Source: SKPH01 sp051748565 (GTDB lineage Bacteria > Bacillota > Dethiobacteria > DTU022). From it: DNA of 14,348 nucleotides. The translations under genes were made by a program, and so were the position numbers. Positions 14,141 through 14,348 of this stretch are shown in pieces. Within the stretch, counting starts at the first letter, position 1, and every line of letters starts with the position of its first letter. The notes below the pieces were generated by a model. It worked only from the letters and a program-made list of their open reading frames with translations. It was not told where the DNA came from and did no database searches. Where the stretch lies: NCBI GenBank assembly GCA_051748565.1, contig JBNJHN010000054.1, positions 1-14,348 on the forward strand, given 5' to 3'.

Positions 14141-14261
14141 AAGAGAAAGTTCAGGCAAAGAGTACACCAATCCCTTAACCAGAAATAAAAGGTTATATGC
14201 TTTTTTATTATATCCTCAGTACCTTACGGCACCAGGCTTTCTCTTATCAGTCATGAACTGA
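14141..14261 (-). promoter_or_regulatory. Candidate structured leader RNA upstream of rny
   Basis: On the - strand, AAGAGAAAG (14245-14237) is the exact complement of CTTTCTCTT (14149-14141), a nine-pair helix enclosing about 87 nt. Inside are UGGUGCC-GUAA-GGUACUG, seven pairs with three wobbles capped by a GNRA-type GUAA tetraloop, and AAUAAAA with UUUUAUU. Just ahead is a five-pair hairpin, UCAGU with ACUGA (14261-14247). The enclosing helix ends one base before the perfect inverted repeat at 14139. This resembles a riboswitch-type layout, but I could not match it to a known class (SAM, T-box, c-di-GMP, c-di-AMP, cobalamin and lysine were considered). Chance pairing in A+T-rich DNA is possible. 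Confidence 0.4.
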
Positions 14262-14293
14262 ACCGAAATAAAATACAATACACCTACATGATA

Positions 14294-14322
14294 ATTGTAG
14301 CTTGATAAAAATATTATGTCAA
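14294..14322 (-). promoter_or_regulatory. Strong sigma-A promoter for rny
   Basis: On the - strand TTGACA (14322-14317, perfect) is followed after exactly 17 bp by TACAAT (14299-14294, five of six). Transcription would start near 14287, giving a leader of about 235 nt ahead of rny. No gene end is visible between here and the window edge. Confidence 0.75.
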
Positions 14323-14348
14323 GTTAATAATTACTCAAAATTGCTGTA

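Overview
The window looks like chromosomal DNA of an anaerobic, spore-forming Firmicute, most likely a member of the Clostridia. The evidence is a full-length SpoVS, the RNase Y–YmdB–SpoVS gene order typical of Firmicutes, strong AGGAGG-type ribosome binding sites, TTG and GTG starts, moderate to low G+C, and subunits of a biotin-dependent sodium-pumping decarboxylase, an enzyme of anaerobes. The exact taxon cannot be read from the sequence.

Layout: all genes up to 6687 are on the + strand and all genes from 6705 on are on the - strand, so the halves converge near 6690. The left half is the less ordinary part. It starts with a tyrosine recombinase that lacks an N-terminal arm-binding domain and carries a charged linker plus a C-terminal zinc ribbon. 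Next come three cell-envelope genes: a BPL_N-type (glutamine-amidotransferase-like) lipoprotein, a membrane-anchored CapA/PGA_cap protein, and a GT4 glycosyltransferase resembling diacylglycerol glucosyltransferases. A 373-bp gap follows, then an unrecognised 333-residue protein with a C-terminal four-cysteine finger, and a 39-residue membrane protein behind its own promoter and a hairpin-containing leader.

The right half is core metabolism. Read in its direction of transcription (right to left), it has rny (RNase Y) behind a strong sigma-A promoter and a long, apparently structured leader, then ymdB, spoVS, a PHP-domain phosphoesterase, three subunits of a sodium-pumping decarboxylase (OadG-like, biotin carrier, OadB-like), and gltX. 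RNase Y, YmdB and possibly the PHP protein form an RNA-turnover and nucleotide-hydrolysis neighbourhood. The three decarboxylase genes lack the carboxyltransferase (alpha) subunit within the window and lead directly into gltX with a 19-bp gap.

The best regulatory signals are a full match to the sigma-H consensus upstream of spoVS, the promoter and structured leader of rny, and an intrinsic terminator after spoVS. I found no CRISPR array, rRNA, tRNA or complete insertion sequence. Nothing here can be shown from sequence alone to be a wholly new system. The best candidates for novelty are the recombinase–zinc-ribbon protein, the envelope trio, the rny leader and the small membrane protein with its leader.
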